Part shown: positions 8,569-15,504 of the stretch, piece after piece
Layout of the letters: every line of letters begins with the position of its first letter
Position numbering within the stretch: the stretch's first letter is position 1
Source: Clostridia bacterium
GTDB lineage: Bacteria > Bacillota_A > Clostridia > Peptostreptococcales > JAAYPU01
Assembly (NCBI GenBank): GCA_022360735.1
Contig: JAKSCF010000736.1
Location: forward strand, 1 to 31,653
DNA: 31,653 nt
Direction of reading: 5' to 3'
The notes under the pieces: generated by a model
Seen by the model: only the letters and a program-made list of their open reading frames with translations
Databases searched by the model: none
What the model was told of the DNA's origin: nothing
Position numbers and translations under genes: made by a program

Positions 8569-8842
8569 CTATTTATCTGCAACGATATTATCTTTAATCA
8601 ACAGATTGACAAGTATATCGTTCCAGTTGCCTTTATTCTCTATAGATGTTGCCATTAATCTATTTAAGAATAAAATGCCGCTTTATTAATAGCTTTCCCA
8701 TTACCAGAGCCTATATACTCTATAATAGCAAAACTCACTCATATTTTTATGTCATCCTCCTCACCTATTTTCTTTAGATCATACATGTCGTTTAAAGCAT
8801 TTTTCTAATAAACTTATCTAAATATACAGTATCTCCGCTTTC
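8569..8842 (-). pseudogene. Decayed protein-coding gene of unknown family
   Basis: This stretch has no intact frame, but on the minus strand consecutive coding-like pieces in different frames join in order: SGDTVYLDKFIRKML, then NALNDMYDLKKIGEEDDIKI, an in-frame TGA, VSFAIIEYIGSGNGKAINKA, a frame change, then LFLNRLMATSIENKG with WNDILVNLLIKDNIVADK before TAG at 8569. The polar/hydrophobic rhythm looks like protein rather than random AT-rich DNA. I do not recognise the family. It lies just beyond the end of the eut cluster and its flanking repeat, so it may be damage or a remnant at an insertion boundary. Parts of 8403-8568 outside the csp promoter show nothing further. Confidence 0.4.
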
Positions 8843-8890
8843 TCAAATTTTTATTCTACATATTTATACATTCAATTTGTCTACAACCTT

Positions 8891-8924
8891 AAATGCAGAT
8901 TATGAAAACCATAATCTGCATTTT
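8891..8924. terminator. Terminator hairpin at the end of the eut cluster
   Basis: A perfect 14-bp stem AAATGCAGATTATG/CATAATCTGCATTT with a 5-nt loop lies about 30 nt after the eutQ stop. The T-run is better on the plus strand (TTTTATT) than the minus strand (TTTAAGG), so it may be bidirectional. It partly overlaps the direct repeat at 8915-8953. Confidence 0.65.
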
Positions 8925-8953
8925 ATTGTATCATATTTATTTTTATACATTTT
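8915..8953 (-). repeat. Direct repeat, left copy, at the edge of the eut cluster
   Basis: This 39-bp stretch matches 28913-28955 in the same orientation. On the plus strand both share TCTGCATTTTATTGTA exactly (16 nt), then TCATATTTATTTTTA, one mismatch and ACATTT; the right copy has five extra bases between the blocks. The right copy is the coding 3' end of the ferritin-like gene, so this copy looks like a relic of it placed against the eutQ stop. Confidence 0.6.
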
Positions 8954-9403
8954 TTACGCCTGTTCTTCCCAATTCGCCGGGTAAACTGTATATAAGAACC
9001 GACATGTACTTGGCGTTGAAAACTTTATTCTACTGCCTTTTGGAATCATTATCACATCGCCGGCATGCCCTACCGTCGCTCTGCCATCTACAATGATTTC
9101 AAGGGTGCCGTCAATTATATAATCAATTTCATCATAATTCAAAGTCCATTCAAATGTCGTGTGGTCCATCTCCATGAAACCCGCACCAAGTCTAGGGTTT
9201 TCATCCACAGTATATATGTCTGCTAACCAAACTTTATCACCCGGTTTTCCAGTGTCAAAGGGTTCAAGTTTGATCTTGCTGCCACGAACGGCTATGACAC
9301 CACTAGGATCCACAGATCGATTGGGATCTGATTGCTCACCAAATTGCACAGCTAACACTTGCTTAACAATTTGTTCAATTAAATCTCTACTAACAGCCTG
9401 CAT
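8954..9403 (-). CDS. eutQ: Ethanolamine utilization protein EutQ, cupin (acetate kinase-type) domain
   Basis: A 149-residue protein matching the C-terminal two thirds of enterobacterial EutQ (about 233 residues). It begins with an amphipathic helix (RDLIEQIVKQVLAVQFG) resembling BMC-targeting helices. The cupin barrel follows, with family-typical stretches DHTTFEWTLNYDEIDYIIDG and AGDVIMIPKGSRIKF and the ending FLYTVYPANWEEQ. EutQ of Salmonella has been reported to have acetate kinase activity, which would turn acetyl phosphate into ATP and acetate. The usual N-terminal EutQ domain is absent here but encoded separately at 10538-10828. RBS AAAAGGAGG precedes the ATG. It is the last gene of the cluster. 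Confidence 0.93.
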   Translation of the reverse strand: MQAVSRDLIEQIVKQVLAVQFGEQSDPNRSVDPSGVIAVRGSKIKLEPFDTGKPGDKVWLADIYTVDENPRLGAGFMEMDHTTFEWTLNYDEIDYIIDGTLEIIVDGRATVGHAGDVIMIPKGSRIKFSTPSTCRFLYTVYPANWEEQA

Positions 9404-9427
9404 GATTACCTCCTTTTCCGATTCTAA

Positions 9428-10513
9428 TTATTCGTTTGTTTTGCGCTCTTTTACAAATATCAAAACTAATGCAACGGCACTGGCACCCGCTACAAGTTTC
9501 CCAACTACCATTGGGAAAATCATGTCCGGGTTAATGCCTGCAGTAAAGCCCAAATGATCCCCAAATACGAAAGAAGCACTGACTGCAAAAGCAACATTAA
9601 TTACTTTACCTCTATTGTCCATATCTTTCATGAGTCCAAACATTGGGATATTGTTAGCAAGGGACGCAACCATACCCGCAGCAGCAACATCGTTCATACC
9701 TAAAACTTTACCAAGTCTTAAAAGTGGCTTGTTGAATATCTTTGTAATGGCATAAACCATAGGAAACGCACCAGCAAGCATAATTGCAATGGCACCCACG
9801 ATTTCAATACCATCCCAAATCGGTGCCATACCGGGAATGATGACGATGCCTGTCAGCGTTTCAACGATAATGGCAGCAAGGCCTGCTGTGATAACTATAA
9901 CGACGCCTTTGCCAAACACAATAAATCCTTTGATCATTTTATCCGGAATGCGCCACAAGCCAAGTGACAACAACAATGAGACGATGATGATTGGAACGAG
10001 GTTACTGAGAATCATGCTCAGATCAAAACCAGCTACTATACCACCGACCAAACAGCCTATTGGAATCGTTATAAGCCCTGCAAGCACGCCTTTGGCAAGG
10101 AATGGATGATCTTCTTTTCTGATGATGCCAAGGGCTACCGGAATGGTAAATACAATGGTAGCACCCATCATGGCACCAAGAATTAAACCCGCAAATAAAC
10201 CCGCTTCTTCGGTCAATGCCAGCTCCATGGCCAGAGGATAACCTCCCATGTCGTTTGCAAGCAAAGTGGTTGCAAACATTGCAGGGTCCGCACCTAAGAA
10301 TGTGTACACAGGAACGACCACCGGTTTTAATACCTTTGCTAGTACAGGTGCAAGAGAAACAACCCCCACCATTGCCACAGCCAAAGTACCCATGGCAATA
10401 ATACCTTCATCAAACTTTTCACCCAACCCATATCGGTTGCCAATGATTTTATCAACTGCCCCTAATACCATAAATCCAACCATGATATAGACGATAATAT
10501 CATTAATACTCAT
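9428..10513 (-). CDS. eutH: Ethanolamine permease EutH
   Basis: A 361-residue integral membrane protein of the EutH family with about ten hydrophobic helices. It starts MSINDIIVYIMVGFMVLGAV and contains the family-typical stretches GADPAMFATTLLANDMGGYP and SLANNIPMFGLMKDMDNRGK, the latter with conserved Asn and Asp residues inside an otherwise hydrophobic protein. Known role: import of ethanolamine when external concentration or pH is low; the uncharged amine can otherwise diffuse. A strong GAAGGAGGG lies before ATG. It is placed between the detached EutQ N-terminal domain gene and eutQ. Confidence 0.95.
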   Translation of the reverse strand: MSINDIIVYIMVGFMVLGAVDKIIGNRYGLGEKFDEGIIAMGTLAVAMVGVVSLAPVLAKVLKPVVVPVYTFLGADPAMFATTLLANDMGGYPLAMELALTEEAGLFAGLILGAMMGATIVFTIPVALGIIRKEDHPFLAKGVLAGLITIPIGCLVGGIVAGFDLSMILSNLVPIIIVSLLLSLGLWRIPDKMIKGFIVFGKGVVIVITAGLAAIIVETLTGIVIIPGMAPIWDGIEIVGAIAIMLAGAFPMVYAITKIFNKPLLRLGKVLGMNDVAAAGMVASLANNIPMFGLMKDMDNRGKVINVAFAVSASFVFGDHLGFTAGINPDMIFPMVVGKLVAGASAVALVLIFVKERKTNE

Positions 10514-10537
10514 TTAATTTCCCTCCTTCATTCATCC

Positions 10538-10828
10538 TTACACTTTTTTAAGAACCAGCTCCACGATTTGTTTTAAGCTTTCTTCATCATCGATTTTAAA
10601 TTCAGTGCGTAAAATCGTTTCAATGTCACCTCTTAAATCTTTTATCTTACAACTGCCTCCACCCTTTATGGGTTGCTCACCATAATGGATGGCAATCCCT
10701 CTATTTCTCAAAATATCCATCGCTCCTGATGACAGAATCATATCAGGTCTGATGAAAATTTCTTTGGATTGATTTTGAACAAAATCAGACACATTATTTT
10801 TTGTAATTAATATTTTACCGATTCTCAT
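10538..10828 (-). CDS. Stand-alone EutQ N-terminal domain-like protein
   Basis: A 96-residue protein. It has the pattern ILITKNNVSDF...IFIRPDMILSSGAMDILRNRGIAI, which aligns with the first 50 residues of enterobacterial EutQ (LITANDIR...ITPEAREVAELLGFTI). The opening of EutT in this cluster carries the same module (ITETSLRAQF...ITPSAKQFLKERGVVL). A C-terminal amphipathic helix, EESLKQIVELVLKKV, corresponds to the EutQ linker helix. No enzyme motif is present. ATG at 10828 is preferred; a GTG one codon earlier lies inside the AAAGAGGTG Shine-Dalgarno sequence, though spacing to the ATG is short. Likely a BMC cargo adaptor or EutQ partner (inference). It sits between the PduT-like gene and eutH. 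Confidence 0.8.
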   Translation of the reverse strand: MRIGKILITKNNVSDFVQNQSKEIFIRPDMILSSGAMDILRNRGIAIHYGEQPIKGGGSCKIKDLRGDIETILRTEFKIDDEESLKQIVELVLKKV

Positions 10829-10837
10829 CACCTCTTT

Positions 10838-11386
10838 CTATAAAAACACATGTCTCAGCGCCCCATGCGGTCTTGGAATGACAACTTTACGTACCAGCAT
10901 ACCACTTTCTTCACCCACACGTGCACCAGCATCCACCGCTGCCGTAATGGCACTTACATCGCCGGTCAAAATGACATACGCTTTGCCGCCAATGGCAAAC
11001 CCTAGTCTTAAATCCACCAAACTCACATTAGCCGCTTTTAGGGCTTTATCGGCTGCTACCACGGCACTGGCAACACTGAAAAACTCCATTACGCCAACCG
11101 AATCCTCTAAAATTACCATGGTGCATCCGGTTATTGCAGGGATAATCTGAGTGCTTAAATTTGGCAGTACCAGTTGATCCACCACATTTTCACATCCAGC
11201 TTCAACCCCTGCCTGTACCGATGCTTTAACTGCACCCACATCGCCGCTGACCATGGTAATCAATTTGCCGGGGCATATGGTGTGGGCCTTTAACAGTTCA
11301 ACTTCAGCTGCTTTAAGCATGGTGTCCGCAACCTCATACCCGCGGGCAATGCTATTTAGTTCGATTAAACCCAATGTTCTAATCAT
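10838..11386 (-). CDS. Tandem-BMC trimeric shell protein, PduT-like, with Fe-S-type Cys38
   Basis: A 182-residue protein with two BMC domains (about 1-90 and 95-182), each with the shell signature [13 protein letters not shown] or GDVSAITAAVDAG. Overall it resembles PduT rather than EutL. Cys38 in HTICPGK is at the position of PduT Cys38, which in the trimer ligates a [4Fe-4S] cluster at the central pore. Known for PduT: it may carry electrons across the shell and interacts with PduS. The gene overlaps the PduS-like gene by 4 nt, which supports an electron-transfer pair. Its presence in a eut locus adds a propanediol-type redox module. Confidence 0.92.
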   Translation of the reverse strand: MIRTLGLIELNSIARGYEVADTMLKAAEVELLKAHTICPGKLITMVSGDVGAVKASVQAGVEAGCENVVDQLVLPNLSTQIIPAITGCTMVILEDSVGVMEFFSVASAVVAADKALKAANVSLVDLRLGFAIGGKAYVILTGDVSAITAAVDAGARVGEESGMLVRKVVIPRPHGALRHVFL

Positions 11387-12735
11387 GGTAATACCTCCGC
11401 ATGATCTGAATGTTCAATAACAATGGCATTAACCTCAGCTTTCACCTTACCAGAAATACTGGCATGGATATTGGCACCAAGTCTGCCCTGATTAATCGAT
11501 GCAATTTTTGTTCCTGCATCAACCCATTGACCATCTTTTATGATGGGCACTGCCGGCCCACCAATATGTTGCTTCAATAAAATCGTTACTTTATCTGGCT
11601 TATGAGTCACCATCTCTTGAAAGCGAATACCTTCGTATTTCATCAATCCTGTTCTTGCCATCATCCTCTGTGTATGAATTTTACGATAAGGCATCATATC
11701 CAGCGGTTCGTACGTCACATATGAATCTCTTTCAACTTGATAATCCGTTTTTATGAGTTCTTTTTTTACAAATTGATTGACTGTTTTAGGAGATAAGCCC
11801 ATAGGACACGCATAAAGTTCACATACACCGCATTCGCAGCAGATTAATGCAGATTTTATGGCATGGAGATTTTTTTCATGCATCCCGATGGCACGCATCA
11901 CTTTGTGTGGAAAAAGTGGATGCCCGTTCAAATACCTTGGACACAGGTCCGTACACATCTGACACTGAATGCACGCACTTTCTGCCCTTCTTATGATATG
12001 TGACATGGGCAGCCGCTTCATGGTGATTAAGTAACTATCGTCGTCAATAACCACAAGTCCACCCAGAGTTTTTGTCACAAATGTTGTGTCAACGGCATCT
12101 CTTTTACACTCTCTGCCCATCATGGGACCACCCATTAAAACCGTGTAGTTTGTCTTTTTCGGTCCACCTGCCAAATCCAAACACGCCTTTATGGACGTAC
12201 CAATAGGCACTTGAATCAGTGTTGGCTTTTTCACATCGCCTGTAACGGTAATGACCCTGGAAATAACGGGAAGACCTTCCAACGCCCTTTTAACATCAAG
12301 AAGCGTCGCCACGTTTAATACCACCGCACCCACATCAAGGGGAATACCTGCCGGCGGAATGCTTCTGCCGCACACTTCTTGTACCAAAATATGCTCATCG
12401 CCTGCAGGATAATAATTGCCAATTGCTTTTACTTCAACTGAACTTTTAGATACTTTTATAGCATTTTTAAGCGCTTCTATTTCTTTTTTGTTTTTATCTT
12501 TGATGCCAATAACTGCATGTGCAGCTTTCAAATGATCTTGAATAGTCTCAATAATTTCCACCAATGCACCTGCATGTTCACGCATCAAATATTTATCGGT
12601 TTCAAGCAATGGTTCGCATTCAATCCCATTGACGATGAATGTGTCTACAGAAGTGTTTAGCTTAACATGTGTGGGAAATCCGGCACCACCGGCGCCAACC
12701 ACGCCTGCTTCTAAAATTCTATTTATGATGTCCAT
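11383..12735 (-). CDS. PduS-like / RnfC-like Fe-S flavoprotein of the microcompartment
   Basis: A 450-residue protein. The N-terminus has the RnfC/PduS motif VVGAGGAGFPTHVKL (NADH/FMN-type glycine-rich loop). The middle (about 130-230) contains an SLBB-type region with TVLMGGPMMGRE. Two cysteine clusters follow, CIQCQMCTDLCP (about 255) and CCECGVCELYACP (about 300), ligands for two [4Fe-4S] clusters. A barrel-sandwich-like C-terminal region ends the protein. PduS reduces cobalamin for the adenosyltransferase; here the partner would be EutT, encoded upstream. An alternative or extra role is NAD+ recycling by passing electrons through the PduT-like pore. Overlaps the PduT-like gene by 4 nt. 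Confidence 0.9.
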   Translation of the reverse strand: MDIINRILEAGVVGAGGAGFPTHVKLNTSVDTFIVNGIECEPLLETDKYLMREHAGALVEIIETIQDHLKAAHAVIGIKDKNKKEIEALKNAIKVSKSSVEVKAIGNYYPAGDEHILVQEVCGRSIPPAGIPLDVGAVVLNVATLLDVKRALEGLPVISRVITVTGDVKKPTLIQVPIGTSIKACLDLAGGPKKTNYTVLMGGPMMGRECKRDAVDTTFVTKTLGGLVVIDDDSYLITMKRLPMSHIIRRAESACIQCQMCTDLCPRYLNGHPLFPHKVMRAIGMHEKNLHAIKSALICCECGVCELYACPMGLSPKTVNQFVKKELIKTDYQVERDSYVTYEPLDMMPYRKIHTQRMMARTGLMKYEGIRFQEMVTHKPDKVTILLKQHIGGPAVPIIKDGQWVDAGTKIASINQGRLGANIHASISGKVKAEVNAIVIEHSDHAEVLP

Positions 12736-12743
12736 ATCGCCTC

Positions 12744-13025
12744 CTACAGTTCAATGTTACCATTGACCTCGACCTCATCCACAATACCCACAATCATGGC
12801 ATCCAGTGGACATTGGTCATTGTCATCCACACGCCTTGCAGAACTTCCTGTAACCACAAGCACAAGCTCACCAATACCTGCACCCACAGAATCTGCAGCC
12901 ACAAGTTCGGGACGGTTCATTCCAGAACCGTGGTCAATAGGCTTTACCACCAAAAGTTTTAAACCATTAAGCCCTTGGTCCTTTCTCGTGGCCCATACGT
13001 TTCCAATCACTTTCCCTACAATAAT
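12744..13025 (-). CDS. eutN: BMC pentameric vertex protein EutN (CcmL/EutN family), probable AUU start
   Basis: A small beta-barrel protein that caps BMC vertices as a pentamer. Recognisable are IGNVWATRKDQGLNGLKLLVV, VAADSVGAGIGELVLVVTGSSAR and the end CPLDAMIVGIVDEVEV. The first standard start is GTG at 13010, but that removes the first beta strand, usually M-x-V-G-K-V-I-G-N-V. The in-frame codons just upstream read I-I-V-G-K before the GTG, and GGGAG (13037-13033) sits 7 nt before the ATT at 13025. An AUU start at 13025 therefore gives a 93-residue protein of normal length and sequence. No ATG, GTG or TTG in that frame lies between the upstream stop (TAA at 13040) and 13010. Family call is firm, start is inference. 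Confidence 0.88.
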   Translation of the reverse strand: MIVGKVIGNVWATRKDQGLNGLKLLVVKPIDHGSGMNRPELVAADSVGAGIGELVLVVTGSSARRVDDNDQCPLDAMIVGIVDEVEVNGNIEL

Positions 13026-13029
13026 AAAA

Positions 13030-13668
13030 TCACTCCCTTACTATCATCAGTTGACTTTGCCGTAGGTAATCCTGTGCCAATGGCGTTATAATGGCCGATT
13101 GATTTACCATAATGCCTGCTGCACCCAATTGCTCATAGTCTCTAACGTGTTGCTCATTTAACAATTTTCTCGTATGCTGCATCACGTTTCCTTGACCATG
13201 AGCCTCAGTTGATTGACACACGCTTATGAGTTCATGGTCCTCTTGTTGCTCTTCAATCACAAGTCCGCTTTCAGTTAATACCTTTAAAGCATCATAATGT
13301 TTCTGAAGCAGTGGCGTTTTAGGGGTTTTAATGGTCAATAATTCCACCCAACCGGCTTTGATGTGTACCGGCACACCTCTTAATAAAAGCGACAGCAGTT
13401 CATCTGAAACAGGTTGACCACCAATGCCGAGAAAAGTTTCCATCAATGCTTTGCAGCTTAATGATGGAAAGAAAACCTTATTTCGTGGTTCTACCCTAAC
13501 CGCCTCAGCATCAGGTACCCATGTAACCAAATAAGAGCTTTTGAGATCATCTATCTTTTCTTTTTCATAAGTAAGACTTTCTAAAAGAACAGCTTTTTCA
13601 ACTTCACCAAGGCGGAAGAGCACATGCTTAACAAGTATTTCTATATTCATATCATTAATTGTATTCAA
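13030..13668 (-). CDS. Conserved eut-operon protein of unknown function
   Basis: A protein of about 212 residues that resembles the uncharacterised family found in firmicute ethanolamine operons (TIGR02536-like). It starts with an amphipathic helix (MNIEILVKHVLFRL) resembling cargo-targeting helices. The middle repeats short hydrophobic segments such as VHIKAGWVELLTIK, and a variable charged linker follows. No catalytic motif or metal cluster is visible. The frame extends to a GTG at 13677, but that codon lies inside the GAGGTGG Shine-Dalgarno sequence; TTG at 13668, 8 nt after GAGG, is the better start. It lies between pduL-type eutD and eutN and its stop falls just before the eutN start. 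Confidence 0.75.
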   Translation of the reverse strand: MNTINDMNIEILVKHVLFRLGEVEKAVLLESLTYEKEKIDDLKSSYLVTWVPDAEAVRVEPRNKVFFPSLSCKALMETFLGIGGQPVSDELLSLLLRGVPVHIKAGWVELLTIKTPKTPLLQKHYDALKVLTESGLVIEEQQEDHELISVCQSTEAHGQGNVMQHTRKLLNEQHVRDYEQLGAAGIMVNQSAIITPLAQDYLRQSQLMIVRE

Positions 13669-13702
13669 TCCAGCCACCTCACTTTGTACATATGATCACC
13701 CT

Positions 13703-14329
13703 TTATTTTACGATTTCCCCTCGTGAATCTTTTAATAGCCCCACAGCGTTGGCTTCATCATAATCAAGATGAAGGCTCAAACTGTAGCTTGGACTTACCC
13801 TCACCAAAACCTCTTCAAAAACCGTTTGTCTAGATCCATACACCCGAACCGCAACAATTTCTCCGTCGGACACCTCAAAGGTTAAAGCATCTTCTGGTCT
13901 CATATGAAGGTGCCGCCTTGCAATAATTGTGGTTCCATGCCCTTCAACGACTTTGCCGTTAGCTGCAATAATGATATCTGAAGCACCATTCAAATCACCC
14001 GAGTCTTTTACAACCGGTTTTACCCCAATGCTTCTTGCATCTGTTATGGAGAGTTCTACCTGTGTTTTGCCACGACATGGTCCAAGAATGGCAACGTCTT
14101 TTAGAATACCTTTAGGTCCCATAAGCATGGCCTTTTCCTTATACAGGTATTGCCCTGGCTGAGACAGTTCTCTTTGGATGGTGAGCTGGGTTGTACCGAA
14201 AAGCGTTATGGCATCTTCTTTGCTTAGATGGATATGGCGCCCGGATGCTTCTACCGGTATGGTACCTTTTGTATTTTTTAAATTTTGAATGACTTTTCCT
14301 ACAATCTCTTCAATTAACTTTTTATCCAT
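13703..14329 (-). CDS. pduL: Phosphate acetyltransferase, PduL type (EutD function)
   Basis: A 208-residue PduL-type phosphotransacylase, unrelated in fold to classical Pta. It converts acetyl-CoA and phosphate to acetyl phosphate and regenerates CoA in the lumen. The N-terminal helix MDKKLIEEIVGKVIQNL looks like an encapsulation peptide. Two beta-barrel halves follow, with zinc-ligand histidine motifs: GRHIHLSKEDA near residue 30, ARRHLHMRPEDA near residue 140, and LSLHLDYDEANA near the end. It takes the place of the pta-like eutD of enteric bacteria. It lies between eutT and the unknown eut protein. Confidence 0.93.
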   Translation of the reverse strand: MDKKLIEEIVGKVIQNLKNTKGTIPVEASGRHIHLSKEDAITLFGTTQLTIQRELSQPGQYLYKEKAMLMGPKGILKDVAILGPCRGKTQVELSITDARSIGVKPVVKDSGDLNGASDIIIAANGKVVEGHGTTIIARRHLHMRPEDALTFEVSDGEIVAVRVYGSRQTVFEEVLVRVSPSYSLSLHLDYDEANAVGLLKDSRGEIVK

Positions 14330-14337
14330 AATACAAC

Positions 14338-15123
14338 CTACTTTTGAGAATAATAGTTACCGCGTATGCGGCACATCAAAATATATACTGCGCTGCTCAA
14401 ACGGTTGAAAACTCTTATAATGTCATCTCGGTTCACGGCATAATCTTTCTTAAAAGCCTTTATGGCAACAAGTTCAACTTCTCTGATTTCAGTCCTCAGT
14501 TTGTTGAGGAGCACTACCTCAAGTCCCATGGACACATCCGGTAAAAAATGTTCAATCCCGTAATATTTCTGAGGATGGTGTGAATGCTCTCTTAACTCTT
14601 TGTCGTTTAATCCAAATAATGTGTCAATGCCAATAGGTTCATCAATGACTTCAGACCTCAATACTTTTCTGACGATATCTAAAATTTCATCTAGGTTCCC
14701 AATGATTTCTTTTATGGGCGAAGCAAACAACTGAAGCTGGATTTCCATGATTAAGCTTTCAAGGCTGTCTATTCTTCCTCTAAAGACGATCCTTAGATCC
14801 TCTTTTAAAACCAGTTTATTGCCTTTCAAATGCGTCATGTGCTCCGGTTTTTCTTCATATAACCCCCCATCATAAATTGAAACGTATTTAGGCTTAAATT
14901 CTTTTTGTATTGAATGAAAATCACTATAAATATTTTCTTTCACAGATCGTTCCTGTCTTTCATGATGGTCTCCTTGAGCTTGTTCTTCCAGCAACACCAC
15001 ACCACGTTCTTTTAAAAATTGTTTTGCAGACGGGGTAATGATGTCACCAGGTTTAAGACAGATGGATGTGGGTATTTCTTTTTTAAATTGCGCCCTTAAG
15101 GACGTTTCAGTAATCAGAGCCAT
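14338..15123 (-). CDS. eutT: Corrinoid adenosyltransferase EutT
   Basis: A 261-residue ATP:cob(I)alamin adenosyltransferase that makes the AdoCbl cofactor of ethanolamine ammonia-lyase. The first 45 residues hold a small module shared with EutQ N-termini (ITPSAKQFLKERGVVLLEE). The rest is the cobalamin adenosyltransferase helical bundle, recognisable at KLVLKEDLRIVFRGRIDSLES, HPQKYYGIEHFLPDVSMG and the terminal VNRDDIIRVFNRLSSAVYI. The HX11CCXXC metal motif described for Salmonella EutT is absent; only two cysteines are present, far apart. A GAAGGGGG Shine-Dalgarno precedes ATG. An intergenic hairpin separates it from eutM. Confidence 0.9.
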   Translation of the reverse strand: MALITETSLRAQFKKEIPTSICLKPGDIITPSAKQFLKERGVVLLEEQAQGDHHERQERSVKENIYSDFHSIQKEFKPKYVSIYDGGLYEEKPEHMTHLKGNKLVLKEDLRIVFRGRIDSLESLIMEIQLQLFASPIKEIIGNLDEILDIVRKVLRSEVIDEPIGIDTLFGLNDKELREHSHHPQKYYGIEHFLPDVSMGLEVVLLNKLRTEIREVELVAIKAFKKDYAVNRDDIIRVFNRLSSAVYILMCRIRGNYYSQK

Positions 15124-15147
15124 ATTAACCCCCTTCCTCAGATGGTT

Positions 15148-15175
15148 CGCCCAGTTATGTTATGACAACTGGGCG
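15148..15175. other. Stable intergenic hairpin between eutM and eutT
   Basis: CGCCCAGTT and AACTGGGCG form a 9-bp GC-rich stem with a 10-nt loop. There is no T-run on the minus strand, so it is not a standard terminator. Following the abundant shell gene eutM, it may stabilise the mRNA 3' end of the upstream part or reduce read-through (inference). Confidence 0.6.
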
Positions 15176-15187
15176 GTCTAACCGAGT

Positions 15188-15484
15188 TCATTTTTCTGAA
15201 GAAGAACCCCCTGTCGGAAGTATGAGTTCCACTTCAGCATGTGGCCTTGGAATGACATGAACGGAAATAAGTTCGCCCACGCGCTCTGCAGCAGCAGCAC
15301 CTGCATCCGTTGCTGCTTTTACTGCTCCTACATCGCCTCTTACGAGTACAGTCACAAGACCACCGCCAGATTTTTCTTTGCCAATTAAAGTTACATTAGC
15401 TGCTTTAACCATTGCATCCGCCGCTTCAATTGAGCCAACTAAACCTTTAGTTTCAATCATACCAAGTGCATTAAGTGTAGCCAT
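15188..15484 (-). CDS. eutM: Hexameric BMC shell protein EutM (PduA/CcmK type)
   Basis: A 98-residue canonical single-domain BMC protein. Signatures are [20 protein letters not shown] at the start, [20 protein letters not shown] in the middle and [10 protein letters not shown] at the end, with a short Ser/Lys tail. Such proteins form the bulk hexagonal facets, with a central pore for ethanolamine and small products. Strong GGAGG before the ATG, and a hairpin follows the gene; both fit high expression. The sequence is close to the N-terminal domain of the BMC fusion at 16959-17477, suggesting an origin by duplication. Confidence 0.96.
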   Translation of the reverse strand: MATLNALGMIETKGLVGSIEAADAMVKAANVTLIGKEKSGGGLVTVLVRGDVGAVKAATDAGAAAAERVGELISVHVIPRPHAEVELILPTGGSSSEK

Positions 15485-15504
15485 AATATTACCTCCTCAT
15501 ATTT

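Noticed and set aside
9159..9557. 132-codon plus-strand frame across eutQ and eutH
   Set aside because: It is a shadow of two recognised genes on the other strand and crosses their intergenic gap without any start signal.
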